Assembly: GCA_015178975.1 (NCBI GenBank)
Contig: WHVD01000019.1
Span: forward strand, 682,001-746,000
Reading direction: 5' to 3'
From: Hysterangium stoloniferum
Taxonomy: Eukaryota; Basidiomycota; Agaricomycetes; Hysterangiales; Hysterangiaceae
DNA length: 64,000 bases
The notes under the pieces are model-generated. The model was not told the DNA's origin. It worked only from the letters and a program-made list of their open reading frames with translations, and made no database searches. Every line of letters begins with the position of its first letter. Within the stretch, counting starts at the first letter, position 1. Shown here one piece after another: positions 23,794 through 35,348 of the stretch. The translations under genes were made by a program, and so were the position numbers.

Positions 23794-23947
23794 GGTCCAG
23801 GGTCCAGTGGGAATCCCAGTTGTGACAGTAAGCTTGGAAGAATGGCCAGCTGGATTATTTTCTTTATCTGCAAGCACTTCAGCCTTTATCCTGCTGATTG
23901 TAGCCCTTCCTAAACTAGTTTTTGTCTGGATTTGAATGTAGGAATAC

Positions 23948-24658
23948 TGTTACAACTGTGCTGCAACCCGACGGCATCCGATGGTCACCGACCCTAGTCA
24001 TCGCCACTCATTCTCCAAGTGACGTCTACGCTTTTGCATCGGACCCCGACAGCGCCCCGACGCTGATGTATACCCTCACAGCGATCAATCCCCACTAATG
24101 ACGCTGTCAAAATATACTCAAACCTGTCTGGTTATACTTTCTATTGGTCTCTATTCTTTTGATGATCCGTTTTAACAATGACTATGTATCTCAAAACCAT
24201 TTCCTTATCTGTAGAACACCGCGCTTCGACTAATCATGGATCCCCGACCCTGTTGCAGTTTTTCTTGTTTGTTTGTTATTGGACATTTCCGCTCTTCCCT
24301 TTTTTAGTAGTTTTCAAGCACTGGTTAAACATATATAATTCTGTATACTCTGTAGTAGAAAATCAATCAGAATATCGACTTAGATACCCTCTAGTCTCTG
24401 GCTCATCATCCATTCACATCCCCGGCATTCCGACACTCTCCGATTTACGACCCAACACTCAAGACATGTCCCACCTTCAACCTACCATGTTGGTCCCTGA
24501 TGGTCCACTTACAGTTCGGGACCCGATGGCGGAGTGTTGAGTCATATGCCCAAAATCTAAGGACACCTGACAGTAACTTGCAAGGGCGCAGCACACAAGC
24601 TGAAGCCGTTCAGCCCCTGTCGGTCTTCTGATGATTAGTCAGTTCTCAGTTCTTAACA
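23948..24658 (+). mobile_element. Solo LTR, family 1 (TSD AATAC)
   Basis: 711 bp from TGTTACAACTG to TTCTTAACA, with exact AATAC on both sides (23943-23947 and 24659-24663). No internal domain. The conserved LTR-end block is near 24582-24607. Confidence 0.9.
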
Positions 24659-24863
24659 AATACCCCTCTTGAAGAAGAGAGATAATAGTAAAGCACTGAG
24701 CAGCAGAAATAGCTTTCACAGTAGTGGTAAAGACTGAGGAGTGGCTGAACCAACTGTCAACATGTCAAACAGATGTAAACAAAGTCCATGACATTTTTAT
24801 CATTCTCAAAAGTGGTTTAAACTTATATTTTGACTAAAATAGTGGCTTTTTTTGTTAGAATAA

Positions 24864-25080
24864 TAGAGGGTCAAAAAATCATTCCAATGAGCAATTATTC
24901 CATTTTATTTATTATTCCACTAATTTGGAATCAAATTACATAAGCCAAGTGTCAACTTCAAGCTAAGATGTTATACTATATTGGGTAATTATTTAAGAAT
25001 TGTCTGATGTCTGGTTTTGGTATTGTAAATCAATCTTTCCAAAACAACATAACATTGAAACAATTTTTTAAGCCACTGTA
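24864..25080. mobile_element. Tc1/mariner-like MITE, second copy
   Basis: Ends GGGTCAAAAAATCATTCCAATG and the inverse with AAGCCACTGTA, similar in size and order to 14601-14819 but more diverged. It borders the gag remnant on its right. Confidence 0.65.
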
Positions 25081-26646
25081 TACTCATTTCTCTACATTTA
25101 GTCCCTGAACCACTTCATACAATCTCTGATCTTCTACCTCCTCCAATGGGTTTTGCCCCAAGCATTGGTTCAGAGAGATGTAGTCCACCATCTTGCCTGC
25201 ATGAGGACAATCTATTTTGAAGTGTTCAGGACTTCTGCAAATCCAGCATTCCTTAGGGGGTTTAATGCAACTTCTTTTGTCACTTTTCTCAAAAAAAAAA
25301 CCTCCTTCCTTGCATCAGATTGCCTTTCTCTGGTCTAGGAGTTCTTATTACATCCTTATTTCCAATTTCACTAATGAGGGCTTGATTGGGATACTGTAAG
25401 GATGGTCCATGATATCTGGTGACCTTTCCCTGGATTCAGATTCCAATTCCAGTCCCTCCCTTTCAGTGATCATAATCCTCAGCCTGGAAGGGTGGAACCT
25501 ATCACAATGTGTCTGACTCCAAGTGTTAATCAGGGATTCTTGTATGTAGATTGTTGGTGTGCACTTGGAGGCTCACAATATCATTAATAATTTGTCCTTG
25601 TATTAAGTAAAGCCATTCTGTCAGTAAGGTGAGGATCAGTCTGTGTGTCTCCTCCTCTTGGTTTTGACTGGGTTGGCAGAATCTCATTTCTTCCTATTCC
25701 AGAGATAGGGATTCACACCACTGACTGCCTAGTAACTCCTTGACTACACCCTAGAGGAAGGATCCATGAGATTGACTGAATTCAGTATAATGCTCATGGT
25801 CCAGTGTACTCCACTAGGTTTTCATATTTCCTTTAAGCTGTCAAGGGAGAGCAATTCTAATAAGGTAGTCATGGACTCTGAAAATTAGGACAGACTCATA
25901 ATATCTATTATGTAGTCCAATGCCTTGGATTGTGGTCCATCATATTTGGGAAGATCTGACCATTTAATTTTGAGATCATTTGTGTTAAGAGTCAATTGTT
26001 TGCCATTCAGATCAGGGTCATTTCTTCCTGAATGGTCCTGGGTAATTCTGGAAGTCCCCAGGATTTCAGGGCCTTGCTTACTTCTTTTCCCATTTCTTCT
26101 AGGATTTGAGTTGTCTGAACCATCTGATGGGTCCTCAGGTGGTCTACTAGGAGAGAGGAAAGGATTTGATGGAGTGGGGATAGCCTCTTGAGTGTTGTTG
26201 GTACAGGGATCCTCTTCCAGGCCCATTTCCTGTAATACATTCAACAAAGGTGGTAGCAAATGATGAGCAGTTGCAGTTACTGACAGTTCTGATGAGAGTG
26301 TCAAATGAATTGACCACAGTAAAGGGAGACACTATGTCAGGTCTATGTAAATGCCACCTTGCAATGAGGTGTTTCCATCCCTTTAGAGTTTCACTCATCA
26401 CCCTGAGTTCTTATTTCTGTGGGGTGAAGTAACTGGGTTTGATGAGCTTGAGATGTGGGGAACATGGTCTTGTCCTGTAGTTATCCTTATCTCCTCCTTC
26501 ATGTCTTGAGGGAAACTCTCCAGGATGTATTTGAAGTTTAGTGAGTGAAGGAAGCTGGTATTCAGGGATCCTTGGAGCCCCTGAATAAAAGTCTCAGATG
26601 TATGAGCTGGGGACAGGGGGCACTTCCATATGGTCATCATACAAGT

Positions 26647-27384
26647 TGTCACAACTGGGATTCCTGGACCTCACCTATATGCACCCAACTCTCTATATGT
26701 GCCAGATTACAGCTACCTGGACTACCCACCAGGACCTGACCTGTCTATATCTGACTCTGTATCCCACACATCTGTCACCAGACCCTGCCCAGACTCTCCA
26801 TCCCCTCTATCTGAGCTCCATTCCCATTTATAGCTATATGTATGTCCTGTTAAGTTTCGATCCATGCATCCATTCCATTCTGTTCCTAATACCAAACTTG
26901 GTGTTAATCACACTCATTTTATGATTTCCCATTTCCCTCATTATTATTACCAGATTTGATATAACATACATTTCCAAGTCTATATAGTCTAGCTATGTTT
27001 GTACTTACAATCCAGTCTGAAAATCAACTAGGAATCACAGCTAGGATTTGACTAGTAGATTGAGAACCTCCTAAGCTCACTCCCCACCTTATTCCTCCTC
27101 TTATCTTTCTGTAGAACACTGCTCTCATTGTTGTGGAGCCCCCAGGCTGTCTGACTTATTATCTGACTGCCACCCACAGGTTTCCCAACCTAAACTCACT
27201 TCTCACTAACTCAACCTCAACTCTCGACATGTCACAGAACCCACAGGTTCCCCATCAGCCCATTTGAAATTGGACACAACAATATAGTGAGGGTGCAACC
27301 TATGTATACATATATTGAAGCCAAGTCCTACCAGATTATCTGTGGGTTTCCCCAGGAATCCTCTGTGGTCTGCCCCCCTTAACA
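26647..27384 (+). mobile_element. Solo LTR, family 2 (TSD CAAGT)
   Basis: 738 bp, TGTCACAACTGG to CCTTAACA, flanked by exact CAAGT (26642-26646 and 27385-27389). It interrupts the gag remnant. It is CpG-poor compared with the copies at 50712 and 57717, so it is older. Confidence 0.9.
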
Positions 27385-27495
27385 CAAGTGAAGAATCTCC
27401 ATAAACATCTTATCTCATTTCTCCCAACTACAAATGAGCCTGAGATGCATGCTGTGGTAGGCAAATGGTAAATGTTAAAGGTATAGAAAAGAATT

Positions 27496-27569
27496 GACCC
27501 AGCCTGGGATTGAACCAAGGACCTCTGGCTTTATATAAGCAGTGCTCTTAACCACTGAGCTACTGGACC
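27496..27569 (-). tRNA. tRNA-like sequence (tRNA pseudogene or SINE head)
   Basis: 74 nt on the minus strand fold as a cloverleaf. The acceptor GGTCCAG pairs with CTGGGTC with two wobbles. The D arm contains box A (TAGCTCAGTGGTTA), and the T arm CTTGG/CCAGG has box B GGTTCAATCCC. The anticodon arm is imperfect: a bulged C and no U33; the loop reads TATATAA. It may be a decayed tRNA (UAU-like) or the 5' part of a tRNA-derived SINE. It lies in the gypsy gag remnant region just right of a solo LTR. Confidence 0.5.
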
Positions 27570-29001
27570 TATTGGTCTAGTGAGATATTATGGATTATAT
27601 ATACATATTCTATATAAGTCCTTCTGATGCTACCTTGGGACTTATACAGTCACATCTGGACTGATGCCAACTAGGGACTTATAACAGCTTGGACATTCTA
27701 ATAGATATTGTATTTCCAAATCTAACAGTAAGTTCATGGCAAATTCATATAGTGATCTCTCCAAGGTTCACATGTAGAGGTAATGATAGTAGACTTTAGG
27801 TACTGATCCACCTTCACTCTGGGATGCATATAGGATTTGTAGCATATCGTCTTTCATGGCAACCAGGCTGATCACTTGTTTGAACAATTTACTTTAATAC
27901 CCCTGATGCCTCTAACTTCTATAGTAATGATTTGCTCAGACCATTTGGGAAGTTGCTTTGAAAGCTGATCAATTGTCCCAGCATGAGGGAGGAGCATGTC
28001 TGCTGATGCTATGTGATGAAGCCTGTCTAGCCAAACAGATACTTCCTTCAGCATGTCATGGAATCTATTGCAATAGCCTTCTGCTATGGCAGTAACTTTG
28101 CCATCATCAATTTCCTCAGAGTAGAAAAATTTCCACTTCTCATTCATGGGTTCAGCATAGTAAATTTGATTTCTATACATGTTTTGTAGCATGACCTGTA
28201 ACAGCAGGAAGTTTAAGATAGAGTCGTCATCCACTCAGTGTGGAGTATAAATTCCAAGGCTATTTGATGGTGTGAAGTAGGATCCTCATTTGCCTTCCTT
28301 GGCAGCTTGTGATGTATTAGTCTTATTTTAATAATATCTTCCTGAAAAAGGAGTCCAGTGCTCTATCAAAATGTGCAAATACTCAATTCACTGCAAAGTA
28401 AAATAATTTAAGTATTTGATATTAATCAGTGGCAGCCTGAATAGACTTAGAATCCCTGAAGTCAAGAGTTTACTTGAATATATGCACCCAACTTCACAAA
28501 GAAGGTTTTGAGAGCTGCTTTTGCAAGCTGTTCTTTTTCCTGTGAAAATATGTACTAAAATATGAATAACAATTCACTAATTTAGAATCTAGATTCAACT
28601 TCAATTCTAGCTAGTTTATATATATTTTATACTATTTATCAAATAGTAAAAATATTTATAAACAGGTCAAAAGATTAGATATAGAATAAAACACTATTTG
28701 GCTAATATATGCTTTATTTATACTAACCTACAAGGTCTACTGTGATCCTAACTTATCAGGATCTTAATGTAGTCTTAAGGATCTTGCAAGAATATTCTCA
28801 GTATTTATTTATGCTAAAACCTGGTAGAAATAAAAAATGTATTCCTAATCTCCACAATGATAACCAAGATTGTTTATTACTTTAATTGATAACCAACAAC
28901 TCAACTAGAGGTGGACAAGTAATAAAGGAAGCCAGCTACTCAACTAAGAGGTGGCAAAGGGAAACAAAATTGTTTGTCAGAAGCTCAACTAGAGGTGACA
29001 A

Positions 29002-29022
29002 GGGTTTAGGGTTTAGGGTTTA
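29002..29022. repeat. Short telomere-like run (TTTAGGG)
   Basis: Three consecutive GGGTTTA units. The length is too short to call an interstitial telomere; it may be chance. Confidence 0.35.
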
Positions 29023-29545
29023 ATACTAGTCTCAGAGAGAGGCATAGCAGCTCAATGGGACATACATGAAGTATGGGGACCATATAACATATGAGGAAAT
29101 GTAAGCAACAAAGAAGGAGATAAAAGTCAAAGGGATCTAAAGATAGATTAGACATAGTGCATTCACCTTTGCAGTCAAATCCCAACAAGCAAGGCAGTAT
29201 TCCAATGGAGGAGTGCAGAGGGTGCACAGTGACAAGGATGAAGGGATAAAACAAGCAGTCAGTGAATAAGTGAGTTGTCTAAAATAAGGATAGATAAACA
29301 AAGAAAAATATCAGAATGAAAGTTGGAAGGTAGAAGATGATAACTCAAGCTCACAGTGCAGGAGATCAAGCCAAACTGAGGGCAGGATTGAGAAGAGATG
29401 AGTCAGAGGATAGTGGCAAGTATTGACACTTGATAGATTGGATAGATGGGTGACTGGGAAAGTCAGGATTCAGGAAATAAGGGGGTAGACACCCACTATT
29501 TATATGTTGAGAGGTATTGTTCTCAAAAAGGCAAAGGTATGATTG

Positions 29546-29800
29546 GCAGATAAAGCTTAGATTGATTAAGGGGTACTCTGGTTGGAGTACAAGGGGATTT
29601 ATTAGTTAAAAGGCTGAGCTGGTTGTACTGTGTGGTGTTAATTAATTAAAAGGCTGAGCTGGTTATAATACAAGGCCCAGATTAATTCAGGGCTTGATCT
29701 GGTTGCAACACAAGGCCCAGATTAATTAAGGGGCTGATCTGGTTGCAATATAAGGCTCAGATTAATTAAGGAACTGATCTGGTTGTGCCACAGTAGACAG
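29546..29800. repeat. Degenerate ~48-bp tandem repeat
   Basis: About five units with the core AAGGCCCAGATTAATTAAGG and GCTGATCTGGTTGCAAT; neighbouring units differ by several bases. Confidence 0.75.
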
Positions 29801-29839
29801 AAGATGATCTATTAGGTATTGCCCCCGTGAACAAGGTCT

Positions 29840-30230
29840 CGTTTGCGGATGGCATTGAAAGGGGTCTTTTTGCCGTTCAAACAGTCCCCTTCACCGTTTG
29901 AAACATCATCTTTGCGATTCAAACGGTTGCCCTTGCCATTCAAACAATCTTCAACGTTGACAGGTCTTTGTCATGATTTTGATCACTGTTATGTATCTCG
30001 ATTGCCATCATTGGCAACATTATTGTTGTTGTCATCCTGAAAACAGAATTGTTGCCATACCAAAACATCTTCGTTGCCATCTTCAAAACAGTTTTGTCAT
30101 TGTATTATCTTCACCATTCAAACTATTGTGCTCACCATTCAAACTGCAATCTTTGCCATTGACAGATCCTCATCATGATTGTGACCACCATGGTTTTGAT
30201 TGCCATTGACAAGATTATTGTCATCACCAT
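29840..30230. repeat. Cryptic repeat of TTGCCATTCAAAC type
   Basis: Many imperfect copies of CTTTGCCATTCAAAC / CACCGTTTGAAAC-like words with irregular spacing; low-complexity, probably noncoding. Confidence 0.55.
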
Positions 30231-31799
30231 TCACAATACCAAGTGCAGTTGTGGTGGGGATGTTGGGGTCAATGAAGATCATGGGGTGTTCCACATCATC
30301 ACAGTTGTTGCAGTATAAATGGAGGTATGTGGGCCCATGTGAGGGGGGTATATGCATTCTGGGGAGACACCAGACTTGGATATTTGTGTTGGTGGTATTG
30401 AATGGTGGGATAAATGCTATTACAGAACAAGATTTCATTCTCATTTTTATTTTGGTGTTCTAAGTAATGGCATGACCTAGCCTAGTATGGCCTCATCACT
30501 CAGTGTGCTCATCACCATTACATTCCTATCCCCTGACTGCATACTCCCACTATCCTGCCAGAGCTCAACCTCAAGAACCTCGAATATGCACTTTGAGGTG
30601 TCCAATCTTCATGGAGACGTGAACACTCCTGTCTAAGCAAGGAGTCTGGTTATCCGTTGTGAGTGAACAGATCATATGCAGTGAATAGCTTTCTAGGCCC
30701 AGGTTTCTTTTCAACCAAGTGCTTAAGATTAACAATTTGATACAACTATTATATTTGCCCTCTATCATTACCATGATGCAAATGGGATGTAATGGTACTA
30801 CATGTACAGACTGATTTACAACCTCTGGACCATCTGCTGTGTTCTTCTGCAGTTTGACTCGGTTCAGATTCATTTATTTGTATGATTTTACCTGTTTTTA
30901 AGTGACCACATGGTTGATAAATAATTAAATACAAATATTCATACTCTTGTGCCCTACACATCTTGAATAAATAGAATAATTACTCGACATCTGAACTGTG
31001 CCCAATGACTCTTTTGTGGCCTCTATCATACTTATTTGACTGTCTTTAATGGCACCCATAGTGTTCAACACACAATCCCCTTGTATTACTGTGCACCAAG
31101 GCCTTCAACTCTCCCTTCAGAGGTTTCGTTGCACCATTCTGTGGAATGGACGGGGAGTTCTTGTTCCCTACTTGCTCTTGAAATAAAATCTCCTATATAA
31201 TTTGCATCTCCGACGTCCTCAATCAAAGAATCTCCAATACTGCATACTGCCCCTCAGAAAGTAGTGACCACGAGATTGTTCATCATATTGATTGCGTTGC
31301 ACGATGAGTTTAATTCTTGCAGATCAAGAAAGAAGCAGCAAATGAGAAGGGTGGATATGCTGAAGTTGAGATTAAGAAGTTAGGCGAAATGTGTATGACA
31401 AATACTTGCCAATTTTCGAAATTTCCGCCAAAGTTGGTAAATGTGGGCTATATTTGAATGTGAGATGAGTGCGTAATATAGAATTCTCAGAGGGCGAAAG
31501 ATCTTCACAGAGAGAAACTTAGAAGAAATGGAGTAGTATCAGTTAAAAGAGGTAAAGGAGGGGTAATCCCAAACCTTATTTGTAATTACGAGTTGTAAAC
31601 TCCATATGAAAATTATGCTATGCAATCAAAATTAAAATTTTATTAACCAAAGTCACCTTAATTTAGCACTAACGCAAATCGAAGAACACCTGCAATTAAT
31701 CTCATCAAGCCATAACAACATAAACATCGAGATAAATTACCTTGTTTCACAAATAGATAGGTTATAGATCGTTTCCACAATTCTTCGATACCTCTTTGT

Positions 31800-32638
31800 A
31801 GCTGAATTATGGCGATGGTCTGGAACAATGTGGTGAAGAATATGAGCCCATCGAATGTACATAATTGTAAGAGCGGTTGCTACTGAGTCTATAATGATCA
31901 TGTCAACTTGAGGTCTCCAGGCATATAAACTGTACTTCTGTACTCCTGTTTAATGATGTTAATACCAGTAACGTGGGTCTAGCCAAGTGAAATCAACAGT
32001 TTAATATTTGGTTCAGAAATACAATCTTCATGGACAATAATAAGATATGACACTCATGGGTATTCCAGTCCACACTTTGCTAAGAAGTACACACACCACA
32101 CAGCAGGAGACCTCTGTAAGATATATGAACAAGATTGGAGTTAAGAGGTATTTGTTATTCCTGCTTATAGCGTAAACCCTTGCAAGTGATACCCCTGACA
32201 TCCATCTTGGTTGAGTTATTTGAGAAAGTAAATGTTAAATATATTAATCACCGTGTACACTAAGCATTGTTACAATTTTCAGAACCCCCACGGTGCAGAA
32301 TAGTGCATTGCATGCCCTATGGGTAATCAGTAAACAACTAACCCAAGGGCTCAAACAGTACCACACACTATCGATTTCTGTAAGTCAAGGGAGTTTGTCA
32401 TACTAATCCTACCACGCACCTCTAATGATGCATCTACTTTCTCATTTAATAGAGAAACTATAGACACAAGTAGTGATGAATATCGGGCAATGATATATAG
32501 CGCAGATGCCAGCCTGATCGTGTTCTTCCATATAAACTGAATTTCTGCTGGGAGAGTCAAGATTGTATCATAACTAAGCAAAACTAAGGTGCCCGTGAAT
32601 ATAGTGTGGTAAACAATGGCGACTTCATATAGACAGAC
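31800..32638 (-). pseudogene. Second DUF6533-type membrane protein, broken
   Basis: The clearest part, 32420-32638, reads VCLYEVAIVYHTIFTGTLVL followed by LSYDTILTLPAEIQFIW and RLASALYIIARYSSLLVSIV, a good match to the DUF6533 start with its conserved LTLPxEIxxxW core. Downstream, VYAISRNNKYLLTPILF (about 32130-32185), DSVATALTIMYIR (about 31860-31910) and FTTLFQTIAII (about 31805-31850) match later helices of the family, in correct order. No continuous splicing model links them, and the 5' exon is missing where an LTR scrap and a MITE lie to the right. It is paralogous to the gene at 15.7-17.5 kb but clearly diverged. Confidence 0.65.
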
Positions 32639-32703
32639 CTAGTGTTGCCACATCGGTGTACTTCCAAATCTGACTGGAAACCTATGGTCAGTGTTGTGTG
32701 CGA

Positions 32704-32910
32704 TGAATAGTGTGGTGGCACAAGACATAGAGAACAAAGAGAATCTGGAGAACAATGAGGTGGCAATTCAGAGTCTGGTAAAAAAAGGAAGGTCTGAATC
32801 AGGGTTAATGCTGGTTCAGTTAAGTCTGGAGAACAAAGATATGGTTGGTGGACAATGGATTGAATATCCAATGGATGAGGGGTCAGTATTGGTAAGCTGT
32901 CAGGATTACA
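32704..32910 (-). mobile_element. LTR scrap of the 5.9-13.9 kb gypsy family
   Basis: About 205 bp matching the U3-side of the LTR at 5902-6233, ending at the same GGATTACA edge. It lies just upstream of the broken DUF6533 gene and may have removed its first exon. Confidence 0.75.
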
Positions 32911-32984
32911 TGTGAGCATAGTTGCTAAACTTCCACCATGCCCTCTTTTGGATGCTCCAATAACATTATGACTGGCAAAAGTTC

Positions 32985-33222
32985 CTGGATCCAAAATCTC
33001 AAAGGATCCTTGGTGAAGGCTGAGTGTGATATAAACCTTGAAAAGGTGGATCTTAGCCAACTTTGAATTGCTTGCAGATCCCACAAGTCCATTAGATCCT
33101 AAACCCTGCCAATCACACATTAGATCCTTAACTGACTTGAACTCGATAAAGGATCTAGTGGATGATTGGCAGGGTTTATATCACTCAGCTTCCACCAAGG
33201 AGCCTTTGAGATCAAGGGTTTT
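32985..33222. mobile_element. Foldback MITE, copy 1
   Basis: Inverted arms of about 45 bp (CTCAAAGGATCCTTGGTGAA with GAGTGTGATATAAACC, and its inverse ending in CCTTTGAGATC) surround a core with a repeated TTAGATCCTTAAC/TAGATCC word. A related structure lies at 40758-41036. Confidence 0.6.
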
Positions 33223-33510
33223 TTCTGGTGCATGTAGGTATTTCTCACTTGAGTACTTTATTGGGTGCCAGGTTGTTTCCAATTCATTCTGAAAAATAAC
33301 CATCCAGTCAGCAGTGACATATTCAGTCGACCTCTCTTAACCTGTCCTTGGTGGACTCCCAGAGGTATGGGTTATCTCAGAGTATCGGAGGAGGCTGCAC
33401 ACAAAATGGTCGCAACCCAGCGCCTTGCCTCTTTGGGCCCACTTATCATATTGTCAGGTGATTTGATGAACTTGTAATTTTTAAGGTCACAACAAAAAAG
33501 GATTAAAACT

Positions 33511-33590
33511 ACTGCGTGGTAGTGGGAATTGAACCAACACATCCGCATTGACACTGCCCAGCCCAACTACTACACTATGCTGTAGTTCCA
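33511..33590 (-). other. Decayed tRNA-like (SINE-type) sequence
   Basis: The minus strand has a box-A-like TAGTGTAGTAGTTGG and a box-B-like GGTTCAATTCC at tRNA spacing, but no good acceptor or D stem can be drawn. It could be the head of a tRNA-derived SINE. Confidence 0.35.
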
Positions 33591-33621
33591 TATAAAACCT
33601 TCATGAGGCCTTTGGCTGTTG

Positions 33622-35199
33622 ACACATCGGGAGTTACAACATTTAAGGCAGCACTAAAATATTATCTAAACCTTGTTTACAAAACTTTAAGTCCTAAAAT
33701 GGATTTGAACTCAGTTATTACTTCAATTATAGACATAAGTTCAAGTAAGAATGTAAACTCAAAGTGTGGATATCTGTGGAAAGCAACATCTAAACCTAAG
33801 ACTATACTTCAGGTATAATTAGGCCCCAAACTTATACACTTACAACTCCTTTTAATTCTAGTTTAGATGTGATCTGTTAAGAACTGGAAACTGACTAATG
33901 TCGGTGGACCGACGGGGACTGACGGGGACCGATCAGAAGGACTTGGCTTCAGCTTATGTGCTACGCCCTCGCAGTTGTCCGTCAGGTGTCCTTAAATTTT
34001 GGGCGGGCGAAGACTAGTCCCAACAAATACCTCTCGGTGAAAACTACCGATTGGAACCGAGGGATGAGTCGAGTGTCGGGGCCAAGGGGTCGGGGACTGA
34101 TGGGGGGCAAGTGCATGCAAAGGCGGAAGATGGGATTCTTAGTAGGAGACTTCTGGAGGCGTAAGAGGTATTCTGAGTTGATATTCTGATTGCCTAGTAA
34201 CTACAACTACAGCGGGTTCATATACAAGTAACAGGCGTCTAGAAAATACTAATGGGGAGAAAGGCAGAACAGGGTATTGACAATAAGCTTGACTAGGAAC
34301 GGAAAGTTTATGATTAGTTCGGAGGCTGAAGAGATAACCGAGAGTGTAATTACGGGAAAAGGAAATAGTTCAAGGGTTACAAGTATATATAGGCATATGT
34401 GAAACATAGGATAGAACAGATCATCATAATAAAAGGGATGTATTAAAAGTTTAACCAGATAGTACAAGTATATTTTGATGTGGGCATAAACGGAGTTTGA
34501 TCACCGCGAAAGCATACGTCAGCATCGGGGGCGATGGTTTCCGATGTGGTGACTTGAGCGATAACTTGAATCGTCGATAGGTGGCGATAACCTCGGGGAC
34601 CGATAAGGGTTACGACACGGTCATAACATGATCTGAACTTGTTGTTTAGGACACACTTTTACCAGAGTTTTTATTCTAAGTCCAGACAAACATTTACCCC
34701 TTATAGAAACCTCAAGTTTGAACATAGGTTTAAAAATAAAATAAAACCCTAAGTTTTGTAATGGTCTGGCATTGATCTGCCGATGGGTGGGCAATGAGCA
34801 GGCAATTAGTTTAAGGTCTTTACAAAACTTAGGGTTTTATTTTATTTTTAAACCTATGTTCAAACTTGAGGTTTCTATAAGGGGTAAATGTTTGTCTGGA
34901 CTTAGAATAAAAACTCTGGTAAAAGTGTGTCCTAAACAACAAGTTCAGATCACATCTAAACTAGAATTAAAAGGAGTTGTAAGTGTATAAGTTTGGGGCC
35001 TAATTATACCTGAAGTATAGTCTTAGGTTTAGATGTTGCTTTCCACAGATATCCACACTTTGAGTTTACATTCTTACTTGAACTTATGTCTATAATTGAA
35101 GTAATAACTGAGTTCAAATCCATTTTAGGACTTAAAGTTTTGTAAACAGGTTTAGATAATATTTTAGTGCTGCCTTAAATGTTGTAACTCCTGATGTGT
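33622..35199. mobile_element. Foldback element with ~380-bp arms, split by a solo LTR
   Basis: The left arm (33622-33874 plus 34634-34761) and right arm (34820-35199) are near-identical inverted copies of about 380 bp around a 58-bp spacer. A family-1 solo LTR with its TSD interrupts the left arm only, so it arrived later. The outer ends read ACACATC(A/G)GGAGTT. No transposase and no secure target duplication were seen. The right end lies 150 bp upstream of the monooxygenase gene and may lie in its promoter region. Confidence 0.8.
33875..34628 (-). mobile_element. Solo LTR, family 1 (TSD TGATC)
   Basis: 754 bp, reverse orientation (TGTTAAGAACT at left, GGTCATAACA at right), with exact TGATC on both sides (33870-33874, 34629-34633). 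Inserted in the left arm of the foldback element. Confidence 0.92.
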
Positions 35200-35348
35200 G
35201 ACGACATGGAAGCCTTATTTAGGGAAGAGACTTATTTTTCATCAATTAAGTTCCACTAGCTTGAACTCTATCTCTATCCGGCTAGAGCACCAGTTGCTTA
35301 ACCTTTGCGATAAGTAGGCCACTAAAGCTGTGTAATCTGGTCCTAAGC

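Larger units (their letters stand above)
22680..23827 (-). mobile_element. Degenerate LTR, family 2, with two tandem arrays
   Basis: Starts TGTCAGG and ends TGTGACA, and matches family-2 LTRs in order (LTR-end motif near 22736, TATA-like block, CACCAAGTT block). Two internal arrays enlarge it: 20-bp units at 23131-23245 and 18-bp units at 23628-23793. No clean target duplication was found. Confidence 0.65.
25100..28234 (-). pseudogene. Gag-only Ty3/gypsy remnant
   Basis: Minus-strand blocks in gag order. First comes a segment at 27872-28234 (ML..NQIYYAEPMNEKWKFFYSEE..), then, after a nested solo LTR (26647-27384), the part at 25885-26304 with KWSDLPKYDGPQSKALDYII, typical of the start of the fungal gypsy capsid region. 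Capsid-like EEMRFCQPSQ..TEWLYLIQGQIINDI follows near 25600. A zinc knuckle CWICRSPEHFKIDC (C-x2-C-x4-H-x4-C) lies at about 25200-25260. Stops and shifts break it. No protease or polymerase follows; the left end meets a MITE. CpG is rare. Confidence 0.7.
28235..31799. other. Gene-poor degenerate repeats
   Basis: No gene is recognised. Contents: an AT-rich segment (28300-28960), a short telomere-like run (29002-29022), an array of ~48-bp degenerate units (29546-29800), a cryptic repeat based on TTGCCATTCAAAC (29840-30230), then 1.5 kb without visible structure. Open frames are short and lack domains. CpG is rare up to about 31.1 kb and returns to the right of it. Confidence 0.5.

Noticed and set aside
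23429..23935. Frames with HIESWV, MHPTLY, LYAPNS or ICTQLS repeats
   Set aside because: Produced by the 18-bp tandem array in an LTR; several frames stay open because 18 is divisible by three.
29002..29022. Interstitial telomere
   Set aside because: Only three units of GGGTTTA; too short to support.
32584..33120. 178-codon minus-strand frame
   Set aside because: It runs through a MITE, an LTR scrap and part of the broken DUF6533 gene; no single domain spans it.
34772..34990. Small frame in the foldback right arm
   Set aside because: Its sequence is matched in inverted form by the other arm; noncoding foldback DNA.
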